Shown here: positions 45,801 through 58,700 of the stretch, one piece after another
How the letters are laid out: every line of letters begins with the position of its first letter
Numbering within the stretch: the stretch's first letter is position 1
Source: Kwoniella bestiolae CBS 10118
Lineage: Eukaryota > Basidiomycota > Tremellomycetes > Tremellales > Cryptococcaceae
NCBI RefSeq assembly: GCF_000512585.2
Contig: NC_089242.1
Span: 1,488,001 to 1,552,000 of the forward strand
Direction: 5' to 3'
Length of the DNA stretch: 64,000 bases
Notes under the pieces: generated by a model
What the model was told of the DNA's origin: nothing
Databases searched by the model: none
Seen by the model: only the letters and a program-made list of their open reading frames with translations
Translations under genes and position numbers: made by a program

Positions 45801-46863
45801 GGAAGGGTGATACCCGGAATCTGCTGTAGAAGAGCGATAGGATTCGAGGTCCTCGGCTGTTGCTGTTGAACAGCTTGCGGAGCGACATCTTGTAGCGATA
45901 CGAAACCATAAGGTGGTGTTGATTGAGCTGGTTGATTGTAGAATTGCTGCTGATGGTCTGCAAGGGATATACGATATGTATCAGCGCAAATGCATCTCGT
46001 TTCTTTTTCTCTTCACCATTTCCTGTGGAATATAACAATTTGAACCTTATTCCATTTTATCCCCGCCACTAGCATGCCACAGCACCCCTCATCCACCCTA
46101 ATGTCACGTGACCCACGCCATCGGATGTCGCGTGGTATCCGGATACGGGATAAATGATCACCAATCACATTTGGAATTCTGATATCACACCGCACGGTTC
46201 CCACAACATCACCACCAGTCTCCTCTGGTCTCCCGCCATCCTTTCAATTGGGGTCGAGAACAATGGATCGAGATGATGCACAGTCCATATGAAACGAAGG
46301 CAATGATCAATCGTTCATTTGGAGTGTACGTAGACGAAATGCTCATGGTTGTTTGGTAGAAGACCATATGGTTTCATGACAATTGATAACGTGTTGATGC
46401 ATTTATTGACTTGGTCGAGAGATGAAACGAGAATGAGCGTAAAGACGGGATAGCACCTACCTTGATAGAGTCCATTGGTCTGCACAGAAACTCCTTGAAA
46501 AACCGTTGGTTGTTGAGAGTACATGTTAGTATGAGTGTTGGAGCTGTTTTGTTGATGTTGTTGGGTTTGACGAGATGAATGGACATGAGCCCATGCTTCG
46601 TTCTCCGTCATTCCTTCAGCTACCATTGATCTAGCCAGTAACCAATCTTCAGGCGATTCACCAGCTGGAATGGGTGATTGTTGGAGTTGGTTTGATACCC
46701 ACGCTCGTTGAGTGGGATCTTGACTATGAGATACGAAAGAGGTATTACGTCAGTCCCGATAATTCAGTGTCCGCCCGCGTCGGGCAGCACAGAAGGGGGA
46801 AGGGAGGGAAAACGATGCGCACCAGTATCGATTCAAGACGTTCCAAGGCCAATTACTGTCCAT
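42881..46863 (-). CDS. ppn1: PNUTS/Ppn1-like PP1 regulator with CCCH finger
   Basis: Ten exons: 46863-46823, 46723-46461, 45957-45780, 45721-44866, 44752-44659, 44575-44474, 44405-43786, 43723-43621, 43547-43004, 42920-42881; 946 aa, all phases close. A Gln-rich N-terminus leads to a TFIIS-N/LW-like helical domain (~380-480: LEIVSALRNYASPEYLRAM, WSNWLVKCIKDIERW, VLAKTDMPIDEIEDTKMRIR). RNVRF in KLVRNVRFRDLVKPEEG (~683) fits the PP1-docking RVxF consensus. The C-terminus is a C-x7-C-x5-C-x3-H finger (CRFWSRGDCAHGDRCRNRH). This TND-RVxF-CCCH order is that of vertebrate PNUTS (PPP1R10); fission yeast Ppn1 plays the same role in the phosphatase module of the cleavage/polyadenylation factor. Role inferred: PP1 targeting to RNA polymerase II at termination. 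The intron after exon 2 is 503 nt, so the first two exons are the least certain part. Confidence 0.82.
46103..46112. promoter_or_regulatory. CACGTG palindrome within long PNUTS intron
   Basis: GTCACGTGAC is a perfect 10-bp palindrome with the bHLH/Cbf1-type core. It sits in the 503-nt intron of the PNUTS-like gene and could mark an internal promoter; binding is not shown. Confidence 0.3.
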
Positions 46864-47507
46864 CTGGACGTGTTCGTATGAACGATCCACTACAGCTGTA
46901 TGTGATGTGGAAGCGTTTTACCGCTGTACCCTCCCTAACAGCTAGGGAAGGGATTATGACAACTAGAAGCTATCGCCTATGAAAAGCACGATGTGACACT
47001 TTTCTGTTCTCTAGATTGACATTACTCGGTGAGCTCATTGACAGCAGTTCAACAGCACATATGTACGGATGGATGCTATATAACTTGAGCAAGACGGTAC
47101 GTTTGGAATAGAAAGAGAGAAGAGAGAGAAGAGAGAGAAGAGATGGGATTCAGAAGGTTGGGTGATGTGTTTGGGTAAACCCGTCCAGTCAGACGCATTT
47201 TGGGATAAACTCTAGTAAGTCTGTTATTATTTCTTTCGGCTTAGCTGTCTTGGCCACGTGGTTTTAGCATGGGTGATTCGGTCGCGTCGGTTTCTGGATT
47301 TAGTTCCGGCGGTGTTGTTGCTGCAATCTCGACGAGGTTGAAACCCAAAATGGCAACGTCACAATCACTTCAGAATCCATACTTCAGAACTGTTACGCCC
47401 TGGGAAGCTTTGACATACTCACTCCAGGTCAACAGAGAAGGTAGTAGAGAGGGTTCACAACGAGGCTGGGTATGGCCGAATACCAGTAAACTGTCGAGAA
47501 CAACGAT
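46864..47507. promoter_or_regulatory. Divergent promoter, PNUTS-like / CLC genes
   Basis: A 644-nt region between two divergent start codons. It contains a purine GAGAGAA microsatellite at 47111-47143 and a CCACGTGG palindrome at 47254-47261 (CACGTG core, bHLH type). Short ORFs here, including one from 47269 overlapping the CLC start, look like shadows. Confidence 0.45.
47111..47143. repeat. GAGAGAA-type purine microsatellite
   Basis: Nearly perfect purine run of three 9-10 nt units (AGAGAGAAG) in the divergent promoter between the PNUTS-like and CLC genes. Confidence 0.8.
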
Positions 47508-50500
47508 ATGTCATACCCACCAACCTCGGACAGAGAGGAATTCGAACAGCATGAATTGCTATCAGCTGAAAATGGACATGACCACGGGGGACAGCCAAGT
47601 GATGCAGAGCTCAGAGCGGAAGAAGCTGAACGGGAGGATTTGATGAGGTATGTCCGCCACTCTTCCCGCTATAATGTAAAGGTAGAACAGCAGCTCATCA
47701 TATATTTAGGCGGTATGAGGACTTCAGTACTGTCGGTATGTCAGCTGAGATGACAAGGTTTTCGTATGTGGTTCAGCTAATAACGGAGTAATTGGGCGTA
47801 GACTGGATCCAAGACTCTCTACTGGAACGGACAGTGCAGTCAAAGGGTCCTACCAATCCCATTGTAGCTCGATTGGACCGTATAGATGGTATCTTCGGCT
47901 ATGTGTGGAGGTTGATACGGCGAGGCTTGGAGGAAGGTGAAAGTTGGGTTGTGATCACTCTGGTTGGTGAGTTTTCTCCCTCTTCTTTTGCTGCAACACT
48001 CATGTCATAGTATATCAACTTGACGAAGTAGATCAGCTGATCGCGCTGGATTTAGGTGTAACGATCGGAATCTCCGCAGCATTAATATCAATCATAACAG
48101 CTTGGCTCTCAGATATGAAGTTAGGGTACTGTACGACGGGATGGTGGTTGACGCAGAAGTACTGCTGTTTGGAGATCACAGAGGAGTTCGAGAGTTGTGC
48201 AGAGTGGAAGAGGTGGGGCGGGGTTTGGCCTCTGGGTTGGATAGCTTATATACTATGGGCGGTAAGTCAGCTTTCTCATCATATCCAATCAAGAGCAGGA
48301 TATAGAGTATCAAAGGTGACCGATGATTGATATGATCATAGGGAATCTTCTCATTTTCAGCCGCTTTCTTGGTAAAGAACTTTGCCCCGTATGCTGCAGG
48401 ATCAGGTATATCAGAGATTAAATGTATTTTAGGAGGATTCATCATCAAAGGGTTCTTGAGTGTAGAAACGTTCCTCATCAAGGGATTGACACTTGTAAGA
48501 TTACCGTTCGTTAATGCGCATCGACATCGAAGCTTACAAGTAGATCCCCTTTACAGCCCCTCGCCATTGCTTCTGGACTGTCGGTCGGTAAAGAAGGACC
48601 GTCAGTCCACGTAGCTTGTAGTATAGGGAATGTGGTGGCTAGGTTATTCAGCAGATATGATCGGAGCCATCGTGAGTAATCCCCCTTGTCCTGAGAATTT
48701 CAAAATTAGTCCCGATACTGACTCAGCGTTGTAGTGAAAATGCGTGAGATTGTTACGGCTTCAAGTGCGGCCGGTGTCGCAGTCGCTTTTGGGTCTCCAA
48801 TTGGTGGTGTGCTGTTTTCGATCGAGGTGAGCTAGCTAGCTACCTCTTTCAGTATCATCATTCAATGCTCATTGTGTAATAGGAAATGAATCAAACCTTT
48901 TCAAATCGAACAATGTGGAGAAGTTTCGTCTGTGCCCTAGTCGCTACTTTCACCTTAGCTGTAAGTCGTAAACAATCCTCCTTCCTGACCTTGTCAGTGT
49001 ATTCTGATTTCTGCACCACGATAGTCTATGGATCCCTTTCGAACCGGGAAATTGGTTTTGTTTCAAGTCTCTTACGATAGGGATTGGCATTATTTCGAGA
49101 TACCAGCCTACATCCTCATAGGTGTATTCGGAGTAAGCTAGGTACTCCACGTCGACGGGGATTGAGCTTATTTCAATATCGTACAGGGGTTATACGGGGC
49201 TTTCGTGATCAAATTCAATCTACAAGTCGCTGCTTTTCGTCGAAAACATTTGGCCAACCATGGAATCGCCGAAGCCGTCACATTGGCAATCATAACGGCC
49301 TTTGTAGGGTATATGAATAGATTCTTGAGGATAGATATGACCGAGAGTCTATCGTTGTTGTTCAGGGAATGTGAGGGTGGTGGTGATCATGAGGGACTGT
49401 GCCAGTGAGTATGCCATCATCAAATACCATACTTCTTGCTGAGCTGATATCTGTCTTGGTAGAACCTCATCACAATGGAGAATGGTCAATTCCCTTCTTA
49501 TAGCAACTGTCGTCCGTACTGCCCTGGTTGTGGTCTCATACGGATGCAAGGTCCCAGCGGGAATATTCGTCCCTTCTATGGCAGTCGGAGCTACTTTTGG
49601 GCGGATGATTGGTATTCTCGTCAAGGCTATGCATACGTGAGTTGATCTAGTCTGTCGTCGTCTCAAAGGGTGTCAGCTCATAGTACATGGTGAAGGTCGT
49701 ATCCCCAAGCACCGTGGTTCGCCGCTTGTGCACCCGACGCACCATGTATCACACCCGGTACTTATGCTTTCTTAGGTGCCGCTGCCGCATTAGCGTGAGT
49801 GAGCTAGATTGTTGCTATTGAGTCAGACTAGCTGACCTGATTATCAACAGAGGAATCACAAGGATAACAGTCACTGTTGTCGTCATCATGTTCGAGCTTA
49901 CCGGCGCCCTCACGTATATCCTTCCTACCATGGTGCGTTTTCATCTGATCTTTTCCGCCCAGAGTACAGCTGACGCATGATATACTTCTAGATCGTCGCG
50001 ATAGTAACGAAAGCTGTCAGCGATCAATTTGGCGGTGGAGGGATTGCAGATCAGATGATCAGGTTGAATGGCTATCCATTTTTGGAGAAGGAGGATAAGG
50101 AAGATACCACGGATAAAGCTTTCATCGAGCCTAGTGAGTCAGGCTCCCATACCATGGAGATCGCTACTTAGTCGGGATGGTGTTTTGTTATAGTCGCGAA
50201 CGTAATGAAGAGAGATATCATAGTCATGGCAGCTACTGGTGTACCTCTTCAGCAGATTGGTGAGTCTTTCCTCTACCCCATCTCCCGATCATACACTTGT
50301 CGCTGACAAGCTCTATTATTCATAGGTGAGATGGTACAGAGTACGAGTTATCAAGGATTCCCAGTGGTCAAAAGTGATAGTGATAGAACTATAATTGGAT
50401 TTGTGCGGAAGAACGAATTGCGATATGCTCTTGGTTTGTCATTCACTTCTATCCGATCGACCTGCAACATGCTGATATAATCTGTTCATAGACAAAGCTA

Positions 50501-51366
50501 GACGCACACGAAATCTATCACCCAACGCCATATGCACATTCCAGCATACCCCTCCGTTGACGACGGATAAGCCGATAGTCAACGAACATCTTCAGAGGCC
50601 TGATGTAGTCATTCCTGGTAGGACGGGAAGCATATTCAGGAGTCCGTCGATGGGTGCGGGTGGGTTTCCTAGGAGGGAAAGTGGGATGGAGGTTGAGGAG
50701 GTTGATTTTGGGGAATATGTTGATGAGGTGAGTTCATCATCGTCGAATCTCAAAGTTGCCATTCGATCGGAAACGAGGTGTGTGGCAATGAGAGGAGTAG
50801 CTAATCTATTTATTGTGATCCAAGATCCCATTGACAGTGTCGCCTAAAATGCCGCTTGAGATTGTCCTTCAGCTATTCAGACGTATGGGGTGAGCTCCCC
50901 AGTCCTCAGTGTACGCAATAAAACCTGATCAGCTGACAATCCCATCCGTATCAGCCCACGAGTAATCCTAGTCTCAGACCAAGGTAAACTAGTAGGCCTA
51001 GTAACGGTGAAAGACGTCCTCCGACACGAAGTAGTAGAACACCACCGACATACCAGATTGACCTCGGCAAATACAGGTATATCACCTATAACGCCTACCT
51101 CGCGCAGTAACCCCTACTCACACTCCCGGGACGATTCTTCCTCGACAGCCGGAGGGGGAGGATGGGATCTGGGATTTGGACTAGGTCATCAGCAGGATTC
51201 GCTGGAGGGGGGAGGAAACGGGTTGGAAATTGCTTTGGAAGAGGGTTTTGCATGGTTGAGGGTGGTCGGTAGTAGGGTATATAATGTTTTGTATGAGGGT
51301 ATCAGAGGCGGAAGAGGACGAGGGGCAGGGAGACAGAATACGGATTTTGATTTGGGAGAGGAGTGA
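47508..51366 (+). CDS. CLC1: CLC-family chloride channel/transporter
   Basis: Nineteen exons: 47508-47647, 47710-47735, 47802-47966, 48056-48261, 48342-48494, 48557-48671, 48735-48826, 48883-48960, 49025-49132, 49187-49404, 49463-49636, 49696-49794, 49851-49932, 49992-50133, 50194-50259, 50326-50433, 50492-50727, 50825-50889, 50955-51366; 894 aa, all phases close. CLC selectivity-filter motifs are clear: GSGISEIK (~200), GKEGPSVHV (~241, with the gating glutamate) and GIFVPS; ITVTVVVIMFELTGAL is a late helix. Two cytoplasmic CBS domains follow (VMKRDIIVMAA... and LTVSPKMPLEIVLQLF ... GKLVGLVTVKDVL). Family knowledge: fungal CLCs of the Gef1 type act in Golgi/endosomal membranes and support copper loading of multicopper oxidases; in Cryptococcus a CLC gene is tied to laccase activity. 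Exon 17's end is inferred from the open second CBS domain. Confidence 0.92.
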
Positions 51367-52270
51367 TTTGGGTATCATAGATGGTCATCGTTGGGCGATG
51401 TTATCATTACTTGTGTATACGACTGTTGCTGGCTCATCGATTGCACGGCCAGCGCTCATTCATCTTTCTCCGTGTTCAGAAACCATATAATCAATCAGTA
51501 TCATCTCCTGCTTTCCACCAACTATGTACATGTTCATGGACATCGCGAAGAACGAAGAACACCATCAAGCAGGGTTAGTACCCCTCCTTCGACACGTGAC
51601 AATTCTCGGATCGAAGCTAAGCTCAGGGTGAGCTCATGATCAGTTGAAATTTCGGTTAAACGCATGGTCTCTTCCAAGATCATCATCTGCTTGACTGAAG
51701 GAGCACTACTCGTCTTCCTGTCATGTCCACCATCTCAATCCAGCACTCATGACCTAGATTGTGGATCCTACGAATGAAAGACATAGTAATGCGGAAAACT
51801 TAGCATGGACCGGCAGTATGAACGGATGGCGGGCGACGGGATGTAACGGATGTACAGAATATTCCTAAACGAAAGACGGTCAACCGAGCTTGGCTTTAAA
51901 CGAGGTCAACAAATGTTCTTTTTTGGGACGGTGGTTCATGGTGGAATACATGAGCAAGATGATCGGAGCTAAATATCTGAAGGGGTTGGGCTCGCTTAAG
52001 GTAGCATACGAGCACGGTAAGTTAAGTTATCCATGGGTTGGACTTTCATCGCTGACAGGCTAATAGGAATTGGGAAGATTGTTAGCTTTATTGGGATTTG
52101 TCAGATGATCATTACTTAGCTTAGCTTTGACAGTAGGACTCGGTTGGATAGCTCCACAAGCAGAGTAAGTCCATCTTCTTGAGGGATATAGACGTATCCT
52201 CTGTCACTCTGACCTTGAATTCATGTTCAATCATTTTCTTTCCTCCATCTCAGAATAATACCAGAACATA
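51367..52270. other. Intergenic region with probable 5' UTR intron
   Basis: No gene recognised. The end of the region carries a convincing 5' UTR intron of the permease gene at 52165-52253 (GTAAGT donor, CTGACC branch, CATCTCAG acceptor), 18 nt before the start codon. Confidence 0.5.
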
Positions 52271-54609
52271 ATGGGTTTACTATCATCTACCAAACCGCCC
52301 ACTCAATCGGAAATCATCGAAATGCCCTCCTCATCTTCCACTCCCGCTCAGGCTGAACTCGGCATACGGGATAACGATTCCTCGGTCGATCCCAAGGCGG
52401 ACAAGTCCCAGACCGAGGGAGGGTCCGGCAAAGTAGTTGATGCTGTGTGGGGTGAGATTGACCTGTCCGATGGGTCCGGGCCTAATTATAGGAATCTGAG
52501 TTGGGTCAAGGCGAGCGTTTTGGAGGTCAAGACGCAGATCGGGTTGGGTGTGCTGGGTTTGGTGAGTTGCGTCTTTCAAAGAATGTCGTGGTGGTGAAGA
52601 AGGGTTACATCCTTGTCACAGAAGGGTGTGTTTTGTGATTTGGAAAGGACATCGGAGGGAGGATCGATACTTCTTGAGAGTGATGGAACAGGAGGGAGTA
52701 GCTTATTGCACGAGTACTGATCAATTGAGCCTCTTTATAGCCTGCAGCACTGAATGTACTCGGCTTCGTACCTGGGATATTGTGTATCCTGGCTATCGCC
52801 ATTATCATTACTTGTAAGTGCACATACGAGATTATGACCAGCTGTGACCTGTGAGGACCCTGCTGATCTACATTGTTTTCCCGTTACAGGGTCAGATTAT
52901 GTCGTCGGTACTTTCAAGATGAACCACCCAGAAGTATATACCGTAGCTGAGTGAGTAGCTATCAATAGTTCGATCGTGTCTGATCCGACGAGGCTCAAGC
53001 TAATTTCTGGTTTGTTAGTGTCGGATATATCATGTTTGGACCTTGGGGAAGGGAGATACTGGGATTCGCCTATCTTGTGAGTGTGATCCCTACTCGCACC
53101 TTACTAGAACCGTAAAGACAGGAGTCACTCCATGTCATCATCAGTCTCATTCCCAAATCTAGTGCTGATGGCCATAAACCACACCCAGCTCGAAGTAGTA
53201 GCCACCGGCGGAGCATCCTTCCTCTCCATCTCCGTAGCATTCAACGCCATCACCGACCACGCGACCTGTTCCGTCGTCTGGGCAATCATCGGTGCCGTCG
53301 CTGTCGGTCTCCTATCGTCCATCCAGACATTGGGCAAGATATCATGGTTAGGGTGGGTAGGACTCGTATCGATCATGTCAGCCATCATAACCCTCATGAT
53401 CGGTGTGGGCATCTCGTCGAAACCCTCTCTCGCGCCTGAAGGGGTAAGGGGGGTGGACTGGCAGATCACTACTCAGGCTGTGGCTCATCCTAGCTTCGTG
53501 GAGGCTATTAATGCTGTTTGTATTATCATTTTCGCGTATGCTGGGACGCCGAATTTCTTTAATATCGTGGGGGAGATGAGGAACCCTGAGGATTTCACTA
53601 AGAGTGTACTGGTGGGACAGACGGCTATTACCACGATCTACCTTGTGAGTGATCTAGTTCCTTTCATTAGTCAATCACTCATCTTGATATTTCTTGGGTA
53701 CTCGGAGTGGGTCAGGCGTTGTGCTAAGATAGTGTTTGGTTTCAATAGGTCGTCGCTGCGGTTGTGTATCACTATGTCGGACAATACATCGCCTCTCCCG
53801 CTTTGGGTTCAGCAGGAGTGGTATTGAAGAAGGTGTGTTATGGATTGGCATTACCTGGTTTGGCGGTGGGAGGAACACTGTTCATGCATGTTGCTGCGAA
53901 GTATAGTGAGTTGCAATGTGAAACTTGTTCTTCAATGTTCTTTTTGAATTGGATACTTCGGTGGATACTGACTCATCATCTCAGTCTTCGTTCGTGTGCT
54001 GAGAAACTCGAGACATCTGGCTAAGAATACACCTACGCATTATGTCGCTTGGTAGTGAGTATTATCATCTTACCTAAAACATAATGTCAATAAATAGTGA
54101 AACTTAAGGGAAGAGACTGATTTGATTTTGGCTATAGCGGCTGTGTCGTTCTCGTCTGCGCAGTTGGATTCATCATTGCGGAAGCTATCCCATTCTTCAA
54201 TGATCTGTTGTCACTTATCGGAGCTTTGCTAGCTACGGTGATCTGCATGTGAGCTTCTTTCCGCTGTGCTATCGTACTCACCAAAAAGCCTTAGGCTGAC
54301 AATATGTGTATCTACTTCAGCCAAATGGAATCATTCATGTGGATGTGGGATAACATCCGATCGCCTTCCCGAGGAACCCTCTCGTGGAACTTATTAATGG
54401 GGATGAACATCCTGTTCTTCATATTGGGCTGGTTCTTGATGATTGCCGGTACTTATGGGTCGGTAGTGACGATCAACGATAATTTCAAGAGTGGAGATGT
54501 GGGATCGTGAGTCAGACGTCGAATCCCCGAATCCCTGCATTGTTGGAAGGTCGGTTTGCTGATCGCTCTGATTTGATATAGTGCATTCAGCTGCGCTGAT
54601 AATAGCTAG
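52271..54609 (+). CDS. AAAP/MTR-like amino-acid permease
   Basis: Ten exons: 52271-52561, 52741-52813, 52890-52950, 53019-53076, 53189-53644, 53749-53905, 53985-54054, 54138-54248, 54321-54506, 54582-54609; 496 aa, all phases close. A ~75-residue hydrophilic N-terminus leads to the first helix VLEVKTQIGLGVLGLPAAL, the family signature of Neurospora MTR-type neutral/aromatic amino-acid permeases (Aa_trans). About eleven membrane segments are visible, including WLGWVGLVSIMSAIITLMIG, a FAYAGTPNFFNIVGEMRNP loop, LLSLIGALLATVICI and ILFFILGWFLMIAGTYGSV. It is predicted to be a plasma-membrane proton-coupled importer. Exon 5's start is inferred from helix continuity (GFAYL then LEVVATGGASFL); the intron before it is 112 nt. 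Confidence 0.9.
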
Positions 54610-55770
54610 TGGCCTTTGTCGACAATCTCGATCGATTCATTCACTGTATAACACAAACAACATCGCATGGCATTCAGCATCACATATATTGGAGACGTCA
54701 ATGCATACTCATCTATTACATTCACCTTCATGTTCCGTGCGATCACGAGTGAAATGACTAATCAAGCGAGGAGGTCTGTGTGTTATTCAAGGGTTACCCT
54801 GACTTGCAAGAGGGGAACCCTTACTCGGCTCCTGCGATCCGTTTGATCGTAACATGTGTTCCGGTGTTGCATGGAGAGGATTGCTTGACCTACAATTGAT
54901 GAAGAATAGACAAGAATGGTAAACCAAGGTGCTCGAGTAGTGCATATGTGCATACATGCAGTCTAAGCATCTTGAACATTGTTCTTACAGGCTTACATGT
55001 GATGGGTGAGAGTGGCGATCAATGCGGGTGAATAAAGTTTATTGTTTCATCTGATTTTGAATATGATCGGAGATTGATGATACACACGGGGTGTATGTGG
55101 GTGATTGTATGTATCATACTAAACCGTTGTTACAGGCACAATAAAGAATATCTCATCCATCAAATACACATTCATCGTCCCATCATCTCATCAGATTCAA
55201 CATGATGTTCTATTCACTACTCCTCATGTTATCCTCACTACAACATACACCCGAACATCTCTCCTATCAACCATGTTCATGTTCATATATATCATACGGG
55301 CATATCCATCGTACCTGTTCCTCTTTCCCTCCTTCACGATGTCGTTTCACATTCCACATTCCACATTCCACCTTGACATACTTACCGTTGACGTAGTCAA
55401 GTGACAGCCGAAACGAAAGCGATTCAATCCAGATCAAACGATCCGAGCAAGGTCATTTACGCCTCTACCCATCTCAAAGGCACTCATCCAACATTATTTC
55501 ACTTTACCTTGCTAGGCTACCAGCTCGGTGACGATTCATAGTCTACAGTACAATCCATTCCAGTGAGAACAGACCGACCGGTGGCAAAGCAAAGTGAAAC
55601 GTTGGACGATTGATCTAACTCGTGAGTACGATCATACTTCTCATTCATAACTTCACATGTATCCCCGCTTTTCCTTAGACTGTTCTAAGCTGATTGATCG
55701 AATTGCTCCATCTATATGTAGTACCTAACACCTTATCATAACCAACAGCACCCCTCGTCGTTCTTTCAAC
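54610..55770. other. Intergenic region with probable 5' UTR intron
   Basis: No coding gene seen. An ACATTCC triplet lies at 55349-55369. A likely 5' UTR intron of the downstream gene spans 55622-55721 (GTGAGT donor, GCTGATTGATC branch, ATGTAG acceptor). Confidence 0.5.
55349..55369. repeat. ACATTCC x3 tandem repeat
   Basis: Three exact head-to-tail copies of ACATTCC in the non-coding region upstream of the 55771 gene. Confidence 0.85.
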
Positions 55771-58700
55771 ATGGTCGCACTAAGCAATCATCCCATCCGA
55801 GCCCTATCACCCATCACCGAGCTCACCACCCCCACATCCCTCCGTACACTCCGCTTACCACTCGACGAAACAGACTACCAATCTGAACCAAACAGACAAT
55901 CACGTTATGACCAAGAACAAGAGGAAGAAGACGATGCCAGCGTTTACTCTCAACTTTCCGCTGAGACTGTACGCAACACCCCTCAACCTCAGCCCAGTAC
56001 GCCTACAAGACAACGAACATTATCTTTACCCGTTACTCCTACTCCCCCACCTCGATCACCCAATAGACTGAATTTGAATACTTCGAATTCGTCTCTGAAC
56101 AATTCGATACCGTTCCCTCAGTCCCAGCCGGCACCTGGTGGACTTCCCCCTCCACTTAGGACTCAGGCAAACACCAAACCTAAATTGATCAGACGGGTTA
56201 CACCGCCTCCTGCTTCACCGCTTCTCAGTCACATGGAGAGATCTGAGAATGATGCTAGACGAGAAGACGTTGAAATGAACATGGCTGGTATAGGCAGTGG
56301 AAGAAGCCTTCTTCAGGAGGGAAGAGTCAGATCAGTTAGTTTGGTTGATAGTGGTTCACCTGAAAAGAATACCCCTAGTGTGAGCCTAAATTCATCGCCA
56401 TGAAACCTTTTTTGGTATGATTCCCAAGCATACTAATTGTCACATTATCTCCATTTCCCCTTCATGATATTACCACAGACCTCCCTGGATCTTCACAATG
56501 TCCCACTTCTTGATCTTCCATCTCGCTCCCTCTCGAAAGAAATACCTGCACCACCTCGAAGTAGACCCAACAGCCTCAAGAAACGTCCAAAATCATACCA
56601 CGGCTCAAGACCGAACAATATTCGAAGTCGGCCCAACAGCTTTCACGGAGGTTCATCGAAAGCTAATTCAACTACTAGTTTGGTTACGCCTGCTCTGGGA
56701 TTGGATCCTACCACCACACCGATGCATGTTCAGGCTAAAGTAATGGTGGTCGATTCCGTGAGTGTACATCTGGCCAGCTAATGATATCTTCTCACTGACG
56801 ACGAATCTCCCACAGCAGCCTGCCACAACCTCCTTCACCAAGCCTAGCCCTCGCCCGACTTTGATATCCCACCAATCCGAATCGTCCCTTCTCGCACGAG
56901 CCAAATCAGCTCGATCCACCACTCCTACGAAGAAGTCTCCACGGCGTAGACGAGTGTCAGCTATCTTTTCGTCAATCTTCGGTACCAGCGAGGACAAGGA
57001 GAAAGATCACGTAGCCAGGAAGCTGTCCAGGAATAGTCGAAAGACGAGCGGATCAGGCATATCTTCTCGTGGACCTTCGCCCACACCCAATTCTCCCGGG
57101 GTCGCATTGTCAGATTCGCCCGTTCAGGGAGACCCGATCGGTCCGATACAATCTGCCATCCGAACGTCTGGTACTTTCGGGATCAGGGATGATGGTTCTG
57201 AACTCTCGTCTGGACATATCGATCCGCCTCATAGACATAATTTCGATAGGACGGGGAGTGGGAGTGGCTCGGTGACTACTCAGTCTGAAGGTGTCAAGAG
57301 AGTGTTGTACGTTGAGAATGTGGTCAGTACACCCGAAGCCGAAGAGGATGTACATGAGATCGCTGAAGGGTCAAAGGGAGCTTCATCAGAAGAAGGTCGT
57401 CGGCAAGGAAGTAGCAGTACGAGCAGTGATCATCGCACGCCACCCCATTCCAAGGTCACTCCGCTAGCTATGGTCGGACTACTCCCTTCGAGTGGGCAGA
57501 ATCATCCTCACTCAAGTCCCGAACTCACAGCTCATGATCCTTCATTCGGGAGAAGTCTGAGTCTGAGTCTTAATGGCTCGGTTCCTTCAAGGAGAAATTC
57601 AACGTCAAGTGACTATCCGAGAATCAACGTTCTTCCTCCTGCAAGAATGGTGTACACCCCCACTTCAACCGATCTTCAACATTCCTCAAGCTCGCATTTA
57701 TCCTTGAGCGGTATACCAGAGAACATGGTCGACGAATCAATCCAAACTTCCACTCAACCCTCTCCAGCAAAATCAGCCAGATCTAGACCACTTCCTCGAC
57801 CTCCCTCCACCACAACTTCTCCGATCGCTACCCCCAAACCAACGTTCATACCGCCCCTCCCACCTAGTATTGCACCCACAACGGAGTTACCCTTGCTCAT
57901 CGCGAGTCATCTTCTATCTACTCATGCTGCGGCGTTACTCAGACATTCAAGTAGTATGAAGGAAGTTAGCGAGACGATGCATAAGATGGCGAGGGAGAGT
58001 CTGGATTGGGGAGGGGTCTTAATGGGTATGGCACAGAGGAATGAGAGCGTTGATGGTTTACCTAGAATACTGGAGCAGCAACATGGACATGAGGGGTATG
58101 AAGGTATACCTCTTCCTAAGTCACCCGTCCCCCTCAGTCGACCTGCGACATACATGAGTCACAGTGTATCGCTTGTACCCCCCACACAGCCTGGAGTGCA
58201 AGATCCAATCCAGCAAGCTTATAATGCTTTGAATGGATTATCCACCGCTCAACCACCTCGACCTGGAATGAAACTCGATAAAATCCAGCTGCCCACCCCC
58301 GAAGTCAGGCGAAGAAAAGGTGAATCGCTCCCTGCTGATCTGTTGAAAGAAGCTCAGAGATTGGGTAATGAAGGATGGACGAACCTCCATAAAGCCGAAG
58401 AAGCATGGAGTGAAGCCATGAGGGGTCTGGCGGAAATCATCCGAACGCAAGCTACGACCGATGAACCTCCTACCCAAGAACACGCGAATGGTAATAGTAC
58501 CTACGCAGCAGGTATAGCGTCTAGCTTGCATCCCGGTACGAGCTCAAACGAATATTCGCCCTCCCCTTCAAGCGAAAATGTCAATCCCAGATACTCGGCT
58601 CTGCCTCTATCACCCATTTCTACCACACTCTCGTACCCCCTCGGATCACCCAATACGGTACATAGAAATACTTCCATGTCTTTTCTCCCCGAAGATGGAG

